A stretch of 64,000 nt of DNA from contig UQLB01000002.1 of NCBI GenBank assembly GCA_900541725.1, forward strand, positions 69,468-133,467. The letters run 5' to 3'. A model generated the notes under the pieces. It was not told the DNA's origin and ran no database searches. It saw nothing but the letters and a program-made list of their open reading frames with translations. Numbering within the stretch: the stretch's first letter is position 1; the number at the start of each line of letters is the position of its first letter. Origin of the DNA: an uncultured Collinsella sp. (GTDB lineage Bacteria > Actinomycetota > Coriobacteriia > Coriobacteriales > Coriobacteriaceae). This document shows, piece after piece, positions 16,487 through 25,727 of this stretch. Both the position numbers and the translations under genes were made by a program.

Positions 16487-17278
16487 ATGATTCATATCGT
16501 TGGCGCAGGTTCGGGCGCCGCCGACCTTATCACGCTTCGCGGGGCGCGTCTTCTGCGCGCGGCCGACGTGGTCGTTTGGGCGGGGAGCCTTGTGAACCCC
16601 GAGCTGCTCGCCGAGTGCAAGGAATCCTGCGTCGTCTACGACAGCGCGCACATGACCTTGGAGGAAGTGCTCGACGTGATGTGCGCGGCGGATGCGCGGG
16701 GCGAGGAAGTGGTGCGCCTGCACACGGGCGACCCGTGCCTGTACGGCGCCATCCAGGAGCAGATGGACGCACTCGACGCGCGCGGCGTGGACTACGAGGT
16801 GGTGCCCGGCGTGTCGAGCTTTTGCGGTGCCGCGGCGGCGCTTCGCCAGGAATACACGCTGCCGGGAATCAGCCAGTCGGTCGTGATCACGCGGCTTTCC
16901 GGGCGCACCCCCATGCCCGCGGGCGAGGGCATGCGCACCATGGCGGAAAGCGGCTCGACTATGGTCATCTTCCTGAGCTCGGGTATGCTCGCCGAGCTTT
17001 CCGCCGAGCTTTTGGCCGCGGGCCGCAGCTCCGACGAGCCGGCGGCGCTCGTGTATAAGGCGACCTGGCCTGAGGAGCGCGTGGTGCGATGCACAGTGGG
17101 CACGCTCGCCGATGCGGGCGCGCGAGAGGGCATCGACCGCACGGCGCTCGTGGTGGTGGGCCGCGTGCTCGGAGCTCGCGGCGGGCTTGCGCACGACGGC
17201 GTGCAAGCGGAGTCGTACGAACGCAGCAAGCTTTACGACCCTTCGTTTGCCACGGGGTATCGGAAGGCGAGCAGCTAG
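16487..17278 (+). CDS. cbiF: Cobalt-precorrin-4 C11-methyltransferase
   Basis: SAM-dependent methylation of the corrin precursor at C-11 in the anaerobic B12 pathway. The 263 residues match CbiF/CobM. The tetrapyrrole-methylase signatures are MIHIVGAGSGAADLITLRGA at the start, the HTGDPCLYGA loop, PGVSSFCGAAAAL and the family block ITRLSGRTPMP. The ATG at 16487 opens the Rossmann-like fold and has GGAAGGGAAGG before it; the longer upstream frame has no homologous sequence. It is the first gene of a 17-member run on the plus strand, and cbiD follows after one base. Confidence 0.94.
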   Translation: MIHIVGAGSGAADLITLRGARLLRAADVVVWAGSLVNPELLAECKESCVVYDSAHMTLEEVLDVMCAADARGEEVVRLHTGDPCLYGAIQEQMDALDARGVDYEVVPGVSSFCGAAAALRQEYTLPGISQSVVITRLSGRTPMPAGEGMRTMAESGSTMVIFLSSGMLAELSAELLAAGRSSDEPAALVYKATWPEERVVRCTVGTLADAGAREGIDRTALVVVGRVLGARGGLAHDGVQAESYERSKLYDPSFATGYRKASS

Positions 17279-17279
17279 C

Positions 17280-18464
17280 GTGGCCTTCGAGCACTACATA
17301 TATACCGGGACGACCCGCCTGCGCTGCGGCTACACCACGGGGAGCTGCGCCGCGCTCGCGGCGAAGGCGGCCTGCGAGATGCTCTTGTCACGAAAGCCCG
17401 TCGGCCTCGTGTCGATCGTCACCCCCGGCGGGCTGTCCGTCGAGGCGAACGTGGTCGACGCATGCATCGGCGAGGGGTGCGCCCAGTGCGCCGTTCGAAA
17501 GGACGCAGGCGATGATGCCGATGTGACTGACGGCGTACTTGTGTACGCGCACGTGGAACATGCGGGGTCGGGCACGGGTGCTGCGGGCGGCAAGGACGTG
17601 CCCGCGTGTGAATCGGAAGTTTCCGTCGATGGCGGCGTGGGCGTGGGGCGCGTGACGTTGCCCGGGCTCGAGCAGCCGGTGGGGGCGGCCGCCATCAACG
17701 CGACGCCGCGCGCGATGATCACTTCGGCGGTGCGCGAGGTGTGCGCCGCGCACGGCTTTTCTGGAGATATTGCTGTGACGATTTCGGTACCCGAGGGTGT
17801 TGCCCTTGCCGAAAAGACCTTCAACCCGCACCTGGGGATAAAGGACGGCATCTCCATCCTGGGCACGACGGGCATCGTCGAGCCGCGCAGCCTCGCTGCC
17901 TTGCGCGACAGCATCGAGCTCGAGATCCGGCAGCATGCGGCTATGGGGCGGCGCGGAGTCGTGCTCACGCCCGGCAACTACGGCGCGCAGTTCATCTCGG
18001 GGCATTTCCACCTAAACGGTGCGCCGGTGGTCTTCATCTCCAACTTTGTGGGCGATGCGATTGATTGCTGCGTTCGCGAGGGATTTACCAATGTCCTTCT
18101 TGTGGGACACATCGGCAAGCTGGTGAAGGTCGCGGGCGGCATCATGGACACCCATTCGCGTACCGCCGACTGCCGCGCGGAGATTCTGGCCGCCCACGCG
18201 GCCTTGGCCGGCGCGGGCGCGAAGACCGTGCGCGAGATCATGTCGTCCGTCACGACCACGGCGGCGCTCGAGGTAATCGAGGCCGCCGGCGTGGGGGACG
18301 CTGCGCGCGTCTCGCTCGCTGCGGCAATCGAGGACAGGTTGCGCCGCCGCGCGGCGGGCGCATGCGACATCGCCGCGGTCGTGTTCGACGCCGAGCGCCG
18401 CGAGCTTTTCCGCACGTCGGGCGCCGATGCGGTTATCGGGGAATTGGGGGCGACGTATGAGTAA
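17280..18464 (+). CDS. cbiD: Cobalt-precorrin-5B C1-methyltransferase
   Basis: Methylates C-1 of the ring during anaerobic corrin synthesis. The 394 residues fit CbiD. Conserved opening LRCGYTTGSCAALAAKAA, then IGEGCAQCAVRKDAGDDADVT, NPHLGIKDGISILGTTG and NYGAQF. A GTG start at 17280 is inferred because it lies one base after the cbiF stop and places the LRCGYTTG motif at the family's usual position; the open frame runs further upstream inside cbiF. It overlaps the cbiL remnant by 8 bases. Confidence 0.93.
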   Translation: MAFEHYIYTGTTRLRCGYTTGSCAALAAKAACEMLLSRKPVGLVSIVTPGGLSVEANVVDACIGEGCAQCAVRKDAGDDADVTDGVLVYAHVEHAGSGTGAAGGKDVPACESEVSVDGGVGVGRVTLPGLEQPVGAAAINATPRAMITSAVREVCAAHGFSGDIAVTISVPEGVALAEKTFNPHLGIKDGISILGTTGIVEPRSLAALRDSIELEIRQHAAMGRRGVVLTPGNYGAQFISGHFHLNGAPVVFISNFVGDAIDCCVREGFTNVLLVGHIGKLVKVAGGIMDTHSRTADCRAEILAAHAALAGAGAKTVREIMSSVTTTAALEVIEAAGVGDAARVSLAAAIEDRLRRRAAGACDIAAVVFDAERRELFRTSGADAVIGELGATYE

Positions 18465-18690
18465 AGGCGTGCTGTACGGGGTGGGCCGCGCAATCGGCTG
18501 GCCGGGGACGAAAGTGGTCATGAAGGCGCGCCGCTCGCTTGCGGACACGAAGCGCATCCTTCGCGAGGAGGGCGCCTTCGACGGTGCCGAGCTCGTAGAG
18601 GACTGTGGGCTTCTGGGCGAGCGCGTGTACCGCTCGCTCGACGATGTGCCCGATCGGGGCAGCTACTTCTCGACGATGGTGGTGCGCTAG
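18457..18690 (+). pseudogene. cbiL: cbiL remnant (precorrin-2 C20-methyltransferase with internal deletion)
   Basis: Only 77 codons remain of a gene whose product is normally about 230 residues. The first ten residues, MSKGVLYGVG, are the usual CbiL opening, up to the SAM-binding loop. The frame then jumps to the C-terminal part (TKVVMKARRSLADTKRIL, LLGERVYRSLDDV, SYFSTMVV). About 150 residues, including the SAM site and most of the catalytic fold, are missing, and the reading frame is kept. The flanking overlaps with cbiD and cbiG are intact, so this is a clean internal deletion. The product cannot be an active methyltransferase by itself. Confidence 0.85.
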
Positions 18691-19824
18691 ATGAGGATTT
18701 CCTGCATAGCGTTCACCGAGAGGGGGTATGCGTTGGCGGAGCGCACCGCGCACGCGCTTTCCGATTGCGCGCAGACAGGTGAAGATGACCCTGGCTGGGA
18801 CGTTTCCGTTTCGCGCGGGTTCGGCGAGGGGAAGGCCGACCTGCGCGCATGGACGGCGCTCGCGTGGGAAGCGTCGGACGCGCTTCTGTTCGTGGGCGCG
18901 GCGGGCATCGCCGTGCGGGCGATCGCGCCGCATGTCGCCTCGAAGGCAACCGATTCCGCGGTTGTGGTGATCGACGAGGCGGGGCGCTTTGCCGTCCCGC
19001 TTTTGTCGGGGCATTTGGGCGGTGCGAACGAGCTTGCGCAAATTGTGGCACACGCGGCAGGGGCCATCCCCGTCATCACCACGGCGACCGACGTCCGCGG
19101 CGTGTGGGCGGTGGATACGTGGGCGCGCTGTGCGGGGCTCGCCGTTTCGAATCCCGAGGCCATCAAGCGGGTGTCGGCGCGGCTGCTTTCGGGCGGGCGC
19201 GTTGCGCTCTATTCCGACATGCCGATTTCGGGACAGCCGCCTGAGGGGGTTGACATTGCGTCCGACCGCGCTCGGGCCGATATCGTCGTGTCGCCGTTCG
19301 CTGGCGCGAATGCAGGTGCGTCCGTTCGCGCGGCGGAGACACCGGGCGAGGTCGTGCCCGCCGGTGAAACGGGGAAGCCGGCGGGCGTGCGGGCGCAGAC
19401 GCCTGCGCCCGAACCGCTTCGCCTTGTCGTGCCCTGCATCGTTGCGGGCATAGGGTGCCGTCGCGGTGCGTGCGCCGAAGCCATCGGGGAGGCGTTTCTT
19501 CTCGCGTGCGGGCAGGCGGGCATCTCGCCTTCGGCCGTGCGCGAGGCGGCGACGATCGACGTGAAGGCGCACGAGGAGGGTCTGCTCGCCTTCTGCCGCG
19601 CGCGCAATATCCCGCTTGCGACGTATTCCGCAGAGGAGTTGTCGCAGTTCGAAGGCAGCGTTTCGCCATCTGATTTCGTGCGTGCGACGGTGGGGGTCGA
19701 CAACGTGTGCGAGCGCGCGGCGCTCGCGGACGGGGGCAAACTTATCTTCCCGAAGCTCGCTCACGGCGGCGTGACCGTCGCGTTTTCCAAGGTAACTATC
19801 GAACTTTCGTTTAAGGAGCGGTGA
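18691..19824 (+). CDS. cbiG: Cobalt-precorrin-5A hydrolase
   Basis: Opens the delta-lactone of cobalt-precorrin-5A and releases acetaldehyde, the step that removes C-20 in the anaerobic route. The 377 residues show the CbiG order. The N-terminal domain has FVGAAGIAVRAIAPHVASK and VPLLSGHLGGANELA. A linker rich in Ala, Gly and Pro spans about residues 205-245, and the C-terminal domain has VAGIGCRRGA and LATYSAEELSQF. The ATG follows the cbiL remnant's stop directly. Confidence 0.93.
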   Translation: MRISCIAFTERGYALAERTAHALSDCAQTGEDDPGWDVSVSRGFGEGKADLRAWTALAWEASDALLFVGAAGIAVRAIAPHVASKATDSAVVVIDEAGRFAVPLLSGHLGGANELAQIVAHAAGAIPVITTATDVRGVWAVDTWARCAGLAVSNPEAIKRVSARLLSGGRVALYSDMPISGQPPEGVDIASDRARADIVVSPFAGANAGASVRAAETPGEVVPAGETGKPAGVRAQTPAPEPLRLVVPCIVAGIGCRRGACAEAIGEAFLLACGQAGISPSAVREAATIDVKAHEEGLLAFCRARNIPLATYSAEELSQFEGSVSPSDFVRATVGVDNVCERAALADGGKLIFPKLAHGGVTVAFSKVTIELSFKER

Positions 19825-20567
19825 TGGGAAAGCTCTTCGTGGTGGGGATCGGCCCGGGCGGCCCCGACGGCATGACGATTGCGGCTCGGCGCGCGCTCGA
19901 GGCGGCCGACATCGTTGTGGGGTACACGAAATACGTGGAGCTCGCGCTCGCCGCCGTGCCCGACGCGGCGCATCTCGCGACGCCGATGATGCACGAGGTC
20001 GAACGGTGCCGCCTGGCGCTTTCGCGCGCGCAGAGCGGAGAAGCCGTGGCGCTCGTGTGCAGCGGTGACGCGGGCGTGTACGGCATGGCGAGCCCCGTGC
20101 TGGAGCTTGCGGAGGACTATCCCGATGTAGACGTGGAAGTTATCGCCGGGGCCACTGCGGCTCAGAGCGGGTCGGCGGTGCTCGGCGCCCCGCTTGCCCA
20201 CGACTTCGCGGTCGTGTCGCTCTCCGACCTGCTCACGCCGTGGGAGGTCATCGAACGCAGGCTCGCCGCCGTCGCGAGTGCCGACTTCTGCATCTGTTTG
20301 TACAACCCGCGCAGCAGAAAGCGCGCCGACAGGCTCTCTCGCGCGGCGAAGATTATGCTCGAATGGAAGGCCCCCGACACGCTCTGCGGCTGGGTACGTA
20401 ACATCGGGCGCGAGGGGCAGCAGTCGGGCATGTGCAGGCTCTCCGAGCTGGGGGAGCTCGATGCCGACATGTTCACCACCGTGTTCGTCGGCAACGCGGA
20501 CACGAAGTGCGTAGGCGGCCGTATGGTCACGCCGCGCGGGTATCGGGAGATTCCATGCGAAAGGTAA
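19824..20567 (+). CDS. cbiH: Cobalt-precorrin-3B C17-methyltransferase
   Basis: SAM-dependent C-17 methylation and ring contraction. The 247 residues open with LFVVGIGPGGPDGMTIAARR and show VCSGDAGVYGMASPVLE, then NPRSRKRADRLSRA of the CbiH/CobJ group. The ATG at 19824 overlaps the cbiG stop by one base and has AAGGAG at good spacing; a GTG three bases earlier is less suited. The next gene begins 13 bases before its stop. Confidence 0.94.
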   Translation: MGKLFVVGIGPGGPDGMTIAARRALEAADIVVGYTKYVELALAAVPDAAHLATPMMHEVERCRLALSRAQSGEAVALVCSGDAGVYGMASPVLELAEDYPDVDVEVIAGATAAQSGSAVLGAPLAHDFAVVSLSDLLTPWEVIERRLAAVASADFCICLYNPRSRKRADRLSRAAKIMLEWKAPDTLCGWVRNIGREGQQSGMCRLSELGELDADMFTTVFVGNADTKCVGGRMVTPRGYREIPCER

Positions 20568-21904
20568 CGATCATCGGGGCGGGGCCCGGAAACCCCGACT
20601 TGCTCTCGCGCTCGGCGCTCGACGCGATCGACATCGCCGATGTGGTCATCGGCGCTCATCGCGCGCTTGTCGGTATCGACGTGCCGCCCGACGTGGTGAG
20701 ATGCGAGCTCGTGAAGACGGCGGATATCGTCGCCGCGCTCACCGATGCGGCGTCGTGGCAGCGCGCCGTGGTCGTGATGACGGGCGATGTGGGGCTGTTC
20801 AGCGGCGCGCGCCGCCTGGTGGAGGCGCTCTCCGGCGACGCGCAGGTGGACGTGCGCGTCATTCCCGGCATAAGCTCAGCGTCGTATCTCGCCGCGCGCC
20901 TCGCGCGTCCATGGCAGGATTGGCGCTTCGCGAGCGCTCACGGCGTGGCGTGCGACATCGTGGCCGAGGCCGAGCGCGCAGGTGAGCTCTTCCTCGCCAC
21001 GTCGGGCGGGGAAGACCCCTCGCGGCTTTCGTGCGAGCTTGTGCAGGCGGGCTTTGGGGACGCGCGCGTGACGGTGGCCGAGCGCCTGTCGTACCCCGAC
21101 GAGCGCATCACCTGCGCGACCGCAAGTGAAATCGCAGGTCAGACGTTCGACGACTTGAACGTGATGCTTATCGATTTCGCAGGTGGTGCCGGGTCGTCTG
21201 CGGGCTCTAGCGCAGCCTCCGAGGCGCCGGCCGGCGCGTCTGCGCGCGCGGCGGCTTCTTCCGCGGCGGACTCTGCGGGCGCATCTCGCGCCGCGAGCTC
21301 TCGCTGGCCGTACGCTTCCTCGGGCATTCCCGACGAGCTCTTCATCCGCGGCGACGTTCCCATGACCAAGCAGGAGGTGCGCGCCGTCGCGCTCGCGAAG
21401 CTGCGCCTTACCGCTACCGACACCGTGTGGGACGTCGGCGCCGGCACGGGGAGCGTGTCGATTGAGGCGGCGCTCGTAGCGCGAGCGGGGTCGGTATGGG
21501 CGGTCGAGCGCAACGCGGCCGGCGTGCGGCTCATCCGAGAGAACGCGGATGCATTCGGGTGCGGCAACGTGCATGCGGTCCCCGGTGTCGCCCCCGAAGC
21601 GCTCGCGAAACTGCCCGTCCCCGACGCCGTGTTCGTCGGCGGGAGCGCGGGCGAGCTTCCCTCTATCGTGGAGGCGGCGCTCGAGAAGAACTCGCAGGTT
21701 CGCCTGTGCGTGCCATGCGTCACCGTTGAGACGCTCACCGACGCGTGCGCGCTCCTCTCGGGTTCGCGCTTTAAGGGGTTCGAGGCGTGCCAGGTGTCGG
21801 CCGCCCGCGCCGAGGCTGTAGGCTCGCACCATCTTATGAAGGCGCAAAACCCCGTGTTCCTCGTCAGCGCGCGTGGTGCAGGTGGGGAAGGCGGCGCCCG
21901 GTGA
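20555..21904 (+). CDS. cbiET: Fused cobalt-precorrin-7 C5-methyltransferase / precorrin-6B C15-methyltransferase, decarboxylating
   Basis: A two-domain enzyme of 449 residues. Residues 1 to about 205 are the CbiE tetrapyrrole methylase (KVTIIGAGPGNPDLLSRSA, MTGDVGLFSGARR, PGISSASYLAARL). A low-complexity Ala/Ser/Gly linker spans about 208-250. Residues about 260-440 are CbiT (DELFIRGDVPMTKQEVRA, WDVGAGTGSVSIEAAL, FVGGSAGELP). It methylates C-5 and C-15 and removes the C-12 acetate carboxyl. The ATG at 20555 is chosen because the CbiE fold starts there; it overlaps cbiH. The stop overlaps the GTG start of cbiA. Confidence 0.94.
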   Translation: MRKVTIIGAGPGNPDLLSRSALDAIDIADVVIGAHRALVGIDVPPDVVRCELVKTADIVAALTDAASWQRAVVVMTGDVGLFSGARRLVEALSGDAQVDVRVIPGISSASYLAARLARPWQDWRFASAHGVACDIVAEAERAGELFLATSGGEDPSRLSCELVQAGFGDARVTVAERLSYPDERITCATASEIAGQTFDDLNVMLIDFAGGAGSSAGSSAASEAPAGASARAAASSAADSAGASRAASSRWPYASSGIPDELFIRGDVPMTKQEVRAVALAKLRLTATDTVWDVGAGTGSVSIEAALVARAGSVWAVERNAAGVRLIRENADAFGCGNVHAVPGVAPEALAKLPVPDAVFVGGSAGELPSIVEAALEKNSQVRLCVPCVTVETLTDACALLSGSRFKGFEACQVSAARAEAVGSHHLMKAQNPVFLVSARGAGGEGGAR

Positions 21905-23283
21905 GCACGACCATCCCGCGCTTCATGGTCGCTGCGCCCTCGAGCGGGAGCGGCAAGACGGTCGTTACGTGCGCGCTCCTGCGCGCGCTCGCGCGCCGCG
22001 GCCTCGCATGCGCGGCCTTCAAATGCGGCCCCGACTACATTGATCCGCTCTTTCATCGTCGCGTCGTGGGCGCGCGCTCGGGCAACTTAGACGGCTTCTT
22101 CACCGACGCCCCGACGCTGCGCGCCCTGCTCGCACGCGGCGCCGCGGGCGCGGATATCGCGGTGCTCGAGGGGGTCATGGGCTTCTACGACGGCATGGCG
22201 CCCGGCGTGGCCGACGCGAGCAGCTACCAGGTTGCGCGCGACACGGAAACGCCGGTCGTTTTAGTGGTGAACGGGCGCGGGGCGTCTTTATCGCTCGCCG
22301 CCGTAATCCGCGGCATCGCCGAGTTCCTGCCTTGTGCGAACGTGCGCGGCGTCGTGCTGAACAAGACGAGCGCCGCTGCCTGCGCCTACGCGGCGCCTGC
22401 GATCGAGAAGCACACGGGCGTCGCGGTTTTGGGTAATATTCCCGCCGACGAGGCGTTCTCGCTCGAAAGCCGGCATCTGGGGCTTGTGACCGCCGACGAA
22501 GTCAAGCAGCTCTCCGCGCGCATCGACAAGATGGCCGAGCTGGTGGAAAAGAGCGTCGACGTTGAGCGCTTGCTCGAACTAGCGGCGACGGCACCCGATA
22601 TCCGCGAGGAACCTTACCGGTTGGAGCCGATCGCGGGAGTGCGGCCCATCGTCGCCGTCGCGCGTGACGAGGCGTTCTCGTTCTACTACGAGGAGAACCT
22701 GCGCGCGCTCGAGGATCTGGGTTGCGAGCTGGCCTATTTCAGCCCCCTGTGTGATAGCGAGTTGCCCCGGGGGACAAGCGCCCTCTATCTGGGAGGTGGC
22801 TACCCGGAGCTCCATGCGCGGCAGCTCTCCGAGAACGCGCCGATGCGCGAGGCGATGCGGCGCGCGGTTGAATCCGGCATGCCGACGGTTGCCGAATGCG
22901 GTGGGTTTCTGTACCTGCAGCGCGAAATCGCCGATAGCGAGGGGCGGCGCTGGCCTGTTGCGGGCGCCCTTGAGGGCGCAAGCGAGAACGGGGGAAGGCT
23001 GTCCCATTTCGGGTACGTGGAGCTCACTTCCCAACGCGACGGGCTCTACGGGCCGCGCGGCACACGCATCCGCGCGCATGAGTTCCACTACTGGCAGTCC
23101 ACCTGCCCGGGCGGCGACTTCTGGGCGCAGAAGCCCCGGCGCGACAAGGGCTGGCCGTGCATGACGACCACTCCGTCCCTGGTTGCGGGCTTCCCGCATG
23201 TGTACTATCCTGCGAACCCCGACGTTGCGCGCTCGTTCGCGTCTGCCGCAGCGTCGTTAGCAGAGAGGAGACGGCATGGCTGA
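21901..23283 (+). CDS. cbiA: Cobyrinate a,c-diamide synthase
   Basis: ATP- and glutamine-dependent amidation of the a and c side chains of cobyrinate. The 460 residues have an N-terminal P-loop (MVAAPSSGSGKTVV), the substrate block KCGPDYIDPLFHRR, and a C-terminal triad-type amidotransferase domain with nucleophile Cys in VAECGGFLYLQ and GGYPELHA before it. The GTG at 21901, overlapping the cbiET stop as GTGA, is inferred as the start. The gene overlaps cobT by 8 bases. Confidence 0.94.
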   Translation: MSTTIPRFMVAAPSSGSGKTVVTCALLRALARRGLACAAFKCGPDYIDPLFHRRVVGARSGNLDGFFTDAPTLRALLARGAAGADIAVLEGVMGFYDGMAPGVADASSYQVARDTETPVVLVVNGRGASLSLAAVIRGIAEFLPCANVRGVVLNKTSAAACAYAAPAIEKHTGVAVLGNIPADEAFSLESRHLGLVTADEVKQLSARIDKMAELVEKSVDVERLLELAATAPDIREEPYRLEPIAGVRPIVAVARDEAFSFYYEENLRALEDLGCELAYFSPLCDSELPRGTSALYLGGGYPELHARQLSENAPMREAMRRAVESGMPTVAECGGFLYLQREIADSEGRRWPVAGALEGASENGGRLSHFGYVELTSQRDGLYGPRGTRIRAHEFHYWQSTCPGGDFWAQKPRRDKGWPCMTTTPSLVAGFPHVYYPANPDVARSFASAAASLAERRRHG

Positions 23284-24424
23284 AGCAACCGAAACCGCGC
23301 TTGCCTGCATCCGCGAGGAAGTCGAGCGCGCGTTCTCGTCGGCGCCAGGCGCCGTGCTCGAAGCCGCGCTCTCCCGGATCGCGCCCACAGACGAGTGCGC
23401 CCGCGCCGCCGCGTACGCCGCGTGGGACTCCATCGCGCACCCCTTGGGGGGATTGGGCGACTTTGAAGACGCCGTCGCGTGTATCGCCGCAGCTCAGGGG
23501 AGCGCCGAGGTGGCCGAGTTTCCTCGTGCGCTCGCGGTATTCTTTTCCGACAACGGGGTTGTTGCCGAAGGCGTGTCGCAAAGCGGGCAAGATGTGACGC
23601 GAGCCGTCGCGCGCAACATGTGCGAGGGGGCCACGAGCGCCTGCCGCATGGCAGCGTTCGCGGGTGCCGATGTCGTGCCCGTCGACGTGGGTATGGCCCG
23701 GGGCATAGAAGACGCGCGTATGGTGCGCGCGAACGTGCGGCGGGGGAGCGGCAACATCGCGCACGGCTCCGCCATGTCTCGCGATGGGGCCGTGCGCGCG
23801 ATCGAGGTCGGAATCGCCGTCGCGTGCGGGCTTGCCCGCGCCGGCGTGCGCCTTCTCGCCGCGGGTGAGATGGGCATCGGCAACACGACCACCTCGGCGG
23901 CGGTGGCCGCAGTGCTCATCCGGACGGACGCGCGGAGCCTCGTCGGGCGCGGCGCGGGGCTCTCGGACGCCTCGCTCGCGCGCAAGCGCGACGTGGTCGA
24001 GCGCGCTATCGACGCGAACTCGCCCGATCCCGCCGACCCGATCGACGTGCTCTCGAAGGTGGGCGGTTTCGACATCGCGGCGATGTGCGGCTTCTACCTG
24101 GGGGCCGCGGCCTCGAAGGCGCCGGCGCTCCTCGACGGGGTCATATCCTGCACGGCAGCCCTGTGCGCGGCGCGCCTGTGCCCCAACGCCTTGGGCTACC
24201 TCGTGGGCACCCACGCATCAAGCGAACCCGCAAGCCAGGAGCTCCTTCGCGAGCTCGGCATAAAGGCACCCCTCGACGCAGGCATGCACTTGGGCGAGGG
24301 CGCGGGCGCCATGGCGTATCTGCCCCTTCTGGATTCGGCGCTGCGCGTGTACCGGGATGGGAAGACGTTCACGGCGACTGGCATGGCTGCTTACGAGCAT
24401 CTCGAGGCCGGGAAATGGCGGTGA
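23276..24424 (+). CDS. cobT: Nicotinate-nucleotide:5,6-dimethylbenzimidazole phosphoribosyltransferase
   Basis: Makes the alpha-ribazole phosphate of the lower ligand from a base and nicotinate mononucleotide. The 382 residues contain FFSDNGVVAEGVSQ, EMGIGNTTTSAAVAA, VGRGAGLSD and LDAGMHLGEGAGAM, which carries the catalytic Glu of the family. GAGAGGAG lies before the ATG. No lower-ligand base synthesis gene lies nearby, so the attached base may be scavenged. It overlaps cobU by 10 bases. Confidence 0.95.
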   Translation: MAEATETALACIREEVERAFSSAPGAVLEAALSRIAPTDECARAAAYAAWDSIAHPLGGLGDFEDAVACIAAAQGSAEVAEFPRALAVFFSDNGVVAEGVSQSGQDVTRAVARNMCEGATSACRMAAFAGADVVPVDVGMARGIEDARMVRANVRRGSGNIAHGSAMSRDGAVRAIEVGIAVACGLARAGVRLLAAGEMGIGNTTTSAAVAAVLIRTDARSLVGRGAGLSDASLARKRDVVERAIDANSPDPADPIDVLSKVGGFDIAAMCGFYLGAAASKAPALLDGVISCTAALCAARLCPNALGYLVGTHASSEPASQELLRELGIKAPLDAGMHLGEGAGAMAYLPLLDSALRVYRDGKTFTATGMAAYEHLEAGKWR

Positions 24425-24963
24425 CGCTCGTCATCGGCGCCGCCGCGAGCGGCAAGAGCGCCTACGCCGAGTCCCTGTGCCTCGGGCACGACGGACCCCG
24501 CGTGTACCTGGCAACGATGGAGCCCTTCGGGGAAGAGGGCGCCCGCCGCATCGCGCGCCATCGGGCGCTGCGCGAGGGCAAGGGGTTTTCCACCCTCGAG
24601 CGCACGCGTGACGTGGGCGCCGCAGTGTCCGGGCTTCCGTGCGGCTGCACGCTTCTTTTGGAGGACGTGGGCAACCTGGTTGCGAACGAGCTTTTCGCGG
24701 AAGGCGGCTTGTCCCCACGTGACCCCGACGCTGCGGCGCGCGAGGTGCTCGGAGGCATCGAACGGCTCGCTCAGGCCGCTGCGTATACGGTGGTGGTCTC
24801 CGTCGACGTGTTCGCCGATGGGATGCGCTACGATGAGGGGACCGAGGCATGGAGGCGCGCGCTTGCGCGCGTGAACGCGGGCGTGGCGGCGCTGGCCGAC
24901 CGCGCAGTCGAAGTGGTGTGCGGGATTCCCGTGTGGATGAAAGGCGAAGGGCCTACAAGGTGA
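24415..24963 (+). CDS. cobU: Adenosylcobinamide kinase / adenosylcobinamide-phosphate guanylyltransferase
   Basis: Phosphorylates adenosylcobinamide and then adds GMP in nucleotide-loop assembly. The 182 residues show a P-loop VIGAAASGKSAYAE (the second residue of the usual GGARSGKS pattern is altered), the RRIARHRALR block with the His that carries GMP in the family, LLLEDVGNLVANELF, and VVCGIPVWMKG near the end. The start at 24415 overlaps cobT and opens the fold. The stop overlaps the GTG of cobS. A second, degenerate CobU-like domain occurs two genes on. Confidence 0.9.
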   Translation: MAVTLVIGAAASGKSAYAESLCLGHDGPRVYLATMEPFGEEGARRIARHRALREGKGFSTLERTRDVGAAVSGLPCGCTLLLEDVGNLVANELFAEGGLSPRDPDAAAREVLGGIERLAQAAAYTVVVSVDVFADGMRYDEGTEAWRRALARVNAGVAALADRAVEVVCGIPVWMKGEGPTR

Positions 24964-25727
24964 AGATAGCAGAGGCAATCGGCGCGGCGTTCGGAACGTT
25001 CTCGCGCATCCCCGTCCCGAAATCGACCTGGACCGATTTCGGATCAACCCATGCGCTTGCCGCGTTTCCCCTGGTGGGCGTTGCGGAAGGCTTCCTCATG
25101 ACGGCGTGGGGGTACATGGCGAACCTGTTCGGCGTGCCCGCGACCATCGTCGCGGCTGTGCTCGTGGCGCTGCCTGTGGCGGTGACGGGAGGCATCCACC
25201 TAGACGGGCTCTGCGACACCTCCGATGCGCTTGCAAGTTGGGCCCCACGCGAGCGAAAGCTCGAGATCATGCACGACCCGCGGGCGGGCGCCTTCGGGGT
25301 CATCGGTGTTGTCGTGTACCTTATTCTGCAGTTTTCCCTGTTCACCGCGCTGCCGCTTACGGCGGGGACGTTCCTTGCGCTTCTGTGCTCGCTCGTGTTC
25401 TCCCGCGCGCTTTCGGGGCTCGCCGTTGAATGTTGGCCTGCCGCGCGGGCGGACGGCATGGCCGCGGGACTCTCGCCTTCGAAGAAGCGCGCGGCGATCG
25501 TCGTGCCGCTTTGCGCTTTCGCTGCGGCTTCGGCTGCAGGGATGGTCGCGTGCGCTCGGGCCGTCGGCGCCCTTATGGCGGTGGCGGGGCTTTTGGCGCT
25601 CGCGTGGTATCGCCATGTTGCCCTGTCCCGCTTCGGCGGGGTGACGGGGGATTTGGCCGGATGGTTTCTGCAATGGGCCGAGCTCGCGATGCTTGCCATG
25701 CTGGTGGCGGGGGGCATGCTCCTATGA
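24960..25727 (+). CDS. cobS: Cobalamin (5'-phosphate) synthase
   Basis: Integral membrane enzyme joining adenosyl-GDP-cobinamide with alpha-ribazole. The 255 residues have about six hydrophobic segments and the family motifs FSRIPVP, ALAAFPLVGV, GGIHLDGLCDTSDAL and MHDPRAGAFGV. The GTG at 24960, overlapping the cobU stop, is the inferred start. The stop overlaps the ATG of the next gene. Confidence 0.93.
   Translation: MKIAEAIGAAFGTFSRIPVPKSTWTDFGSTHALAAFPLVGVAEGFLMTAWGYMANLFGVPATIVAAVLVALPVAVTGGIHLDGLCDTSDALASWAPRERKLEIMHDPRAGAFGVIGVVVYLILQFSLFTALPLTAGTFLALLCSLVFSRALSGLAVECWPAARADGMAAGLSPSKKRAAIVVPLCAFAAASAAGMVACARAVGALMAVAGLLALAWYRHVALSRFGGVTGDLAGWFLQWAELAMLAMLVAGGMLL

Noticed and set aside
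18427..18690. The short frame after cbiD as an independent small protein
   Set aside because: Both its start and its end match CbiL, and its place in the operon is where cbiL usually sits. An internally deleted cbiL explains it better.
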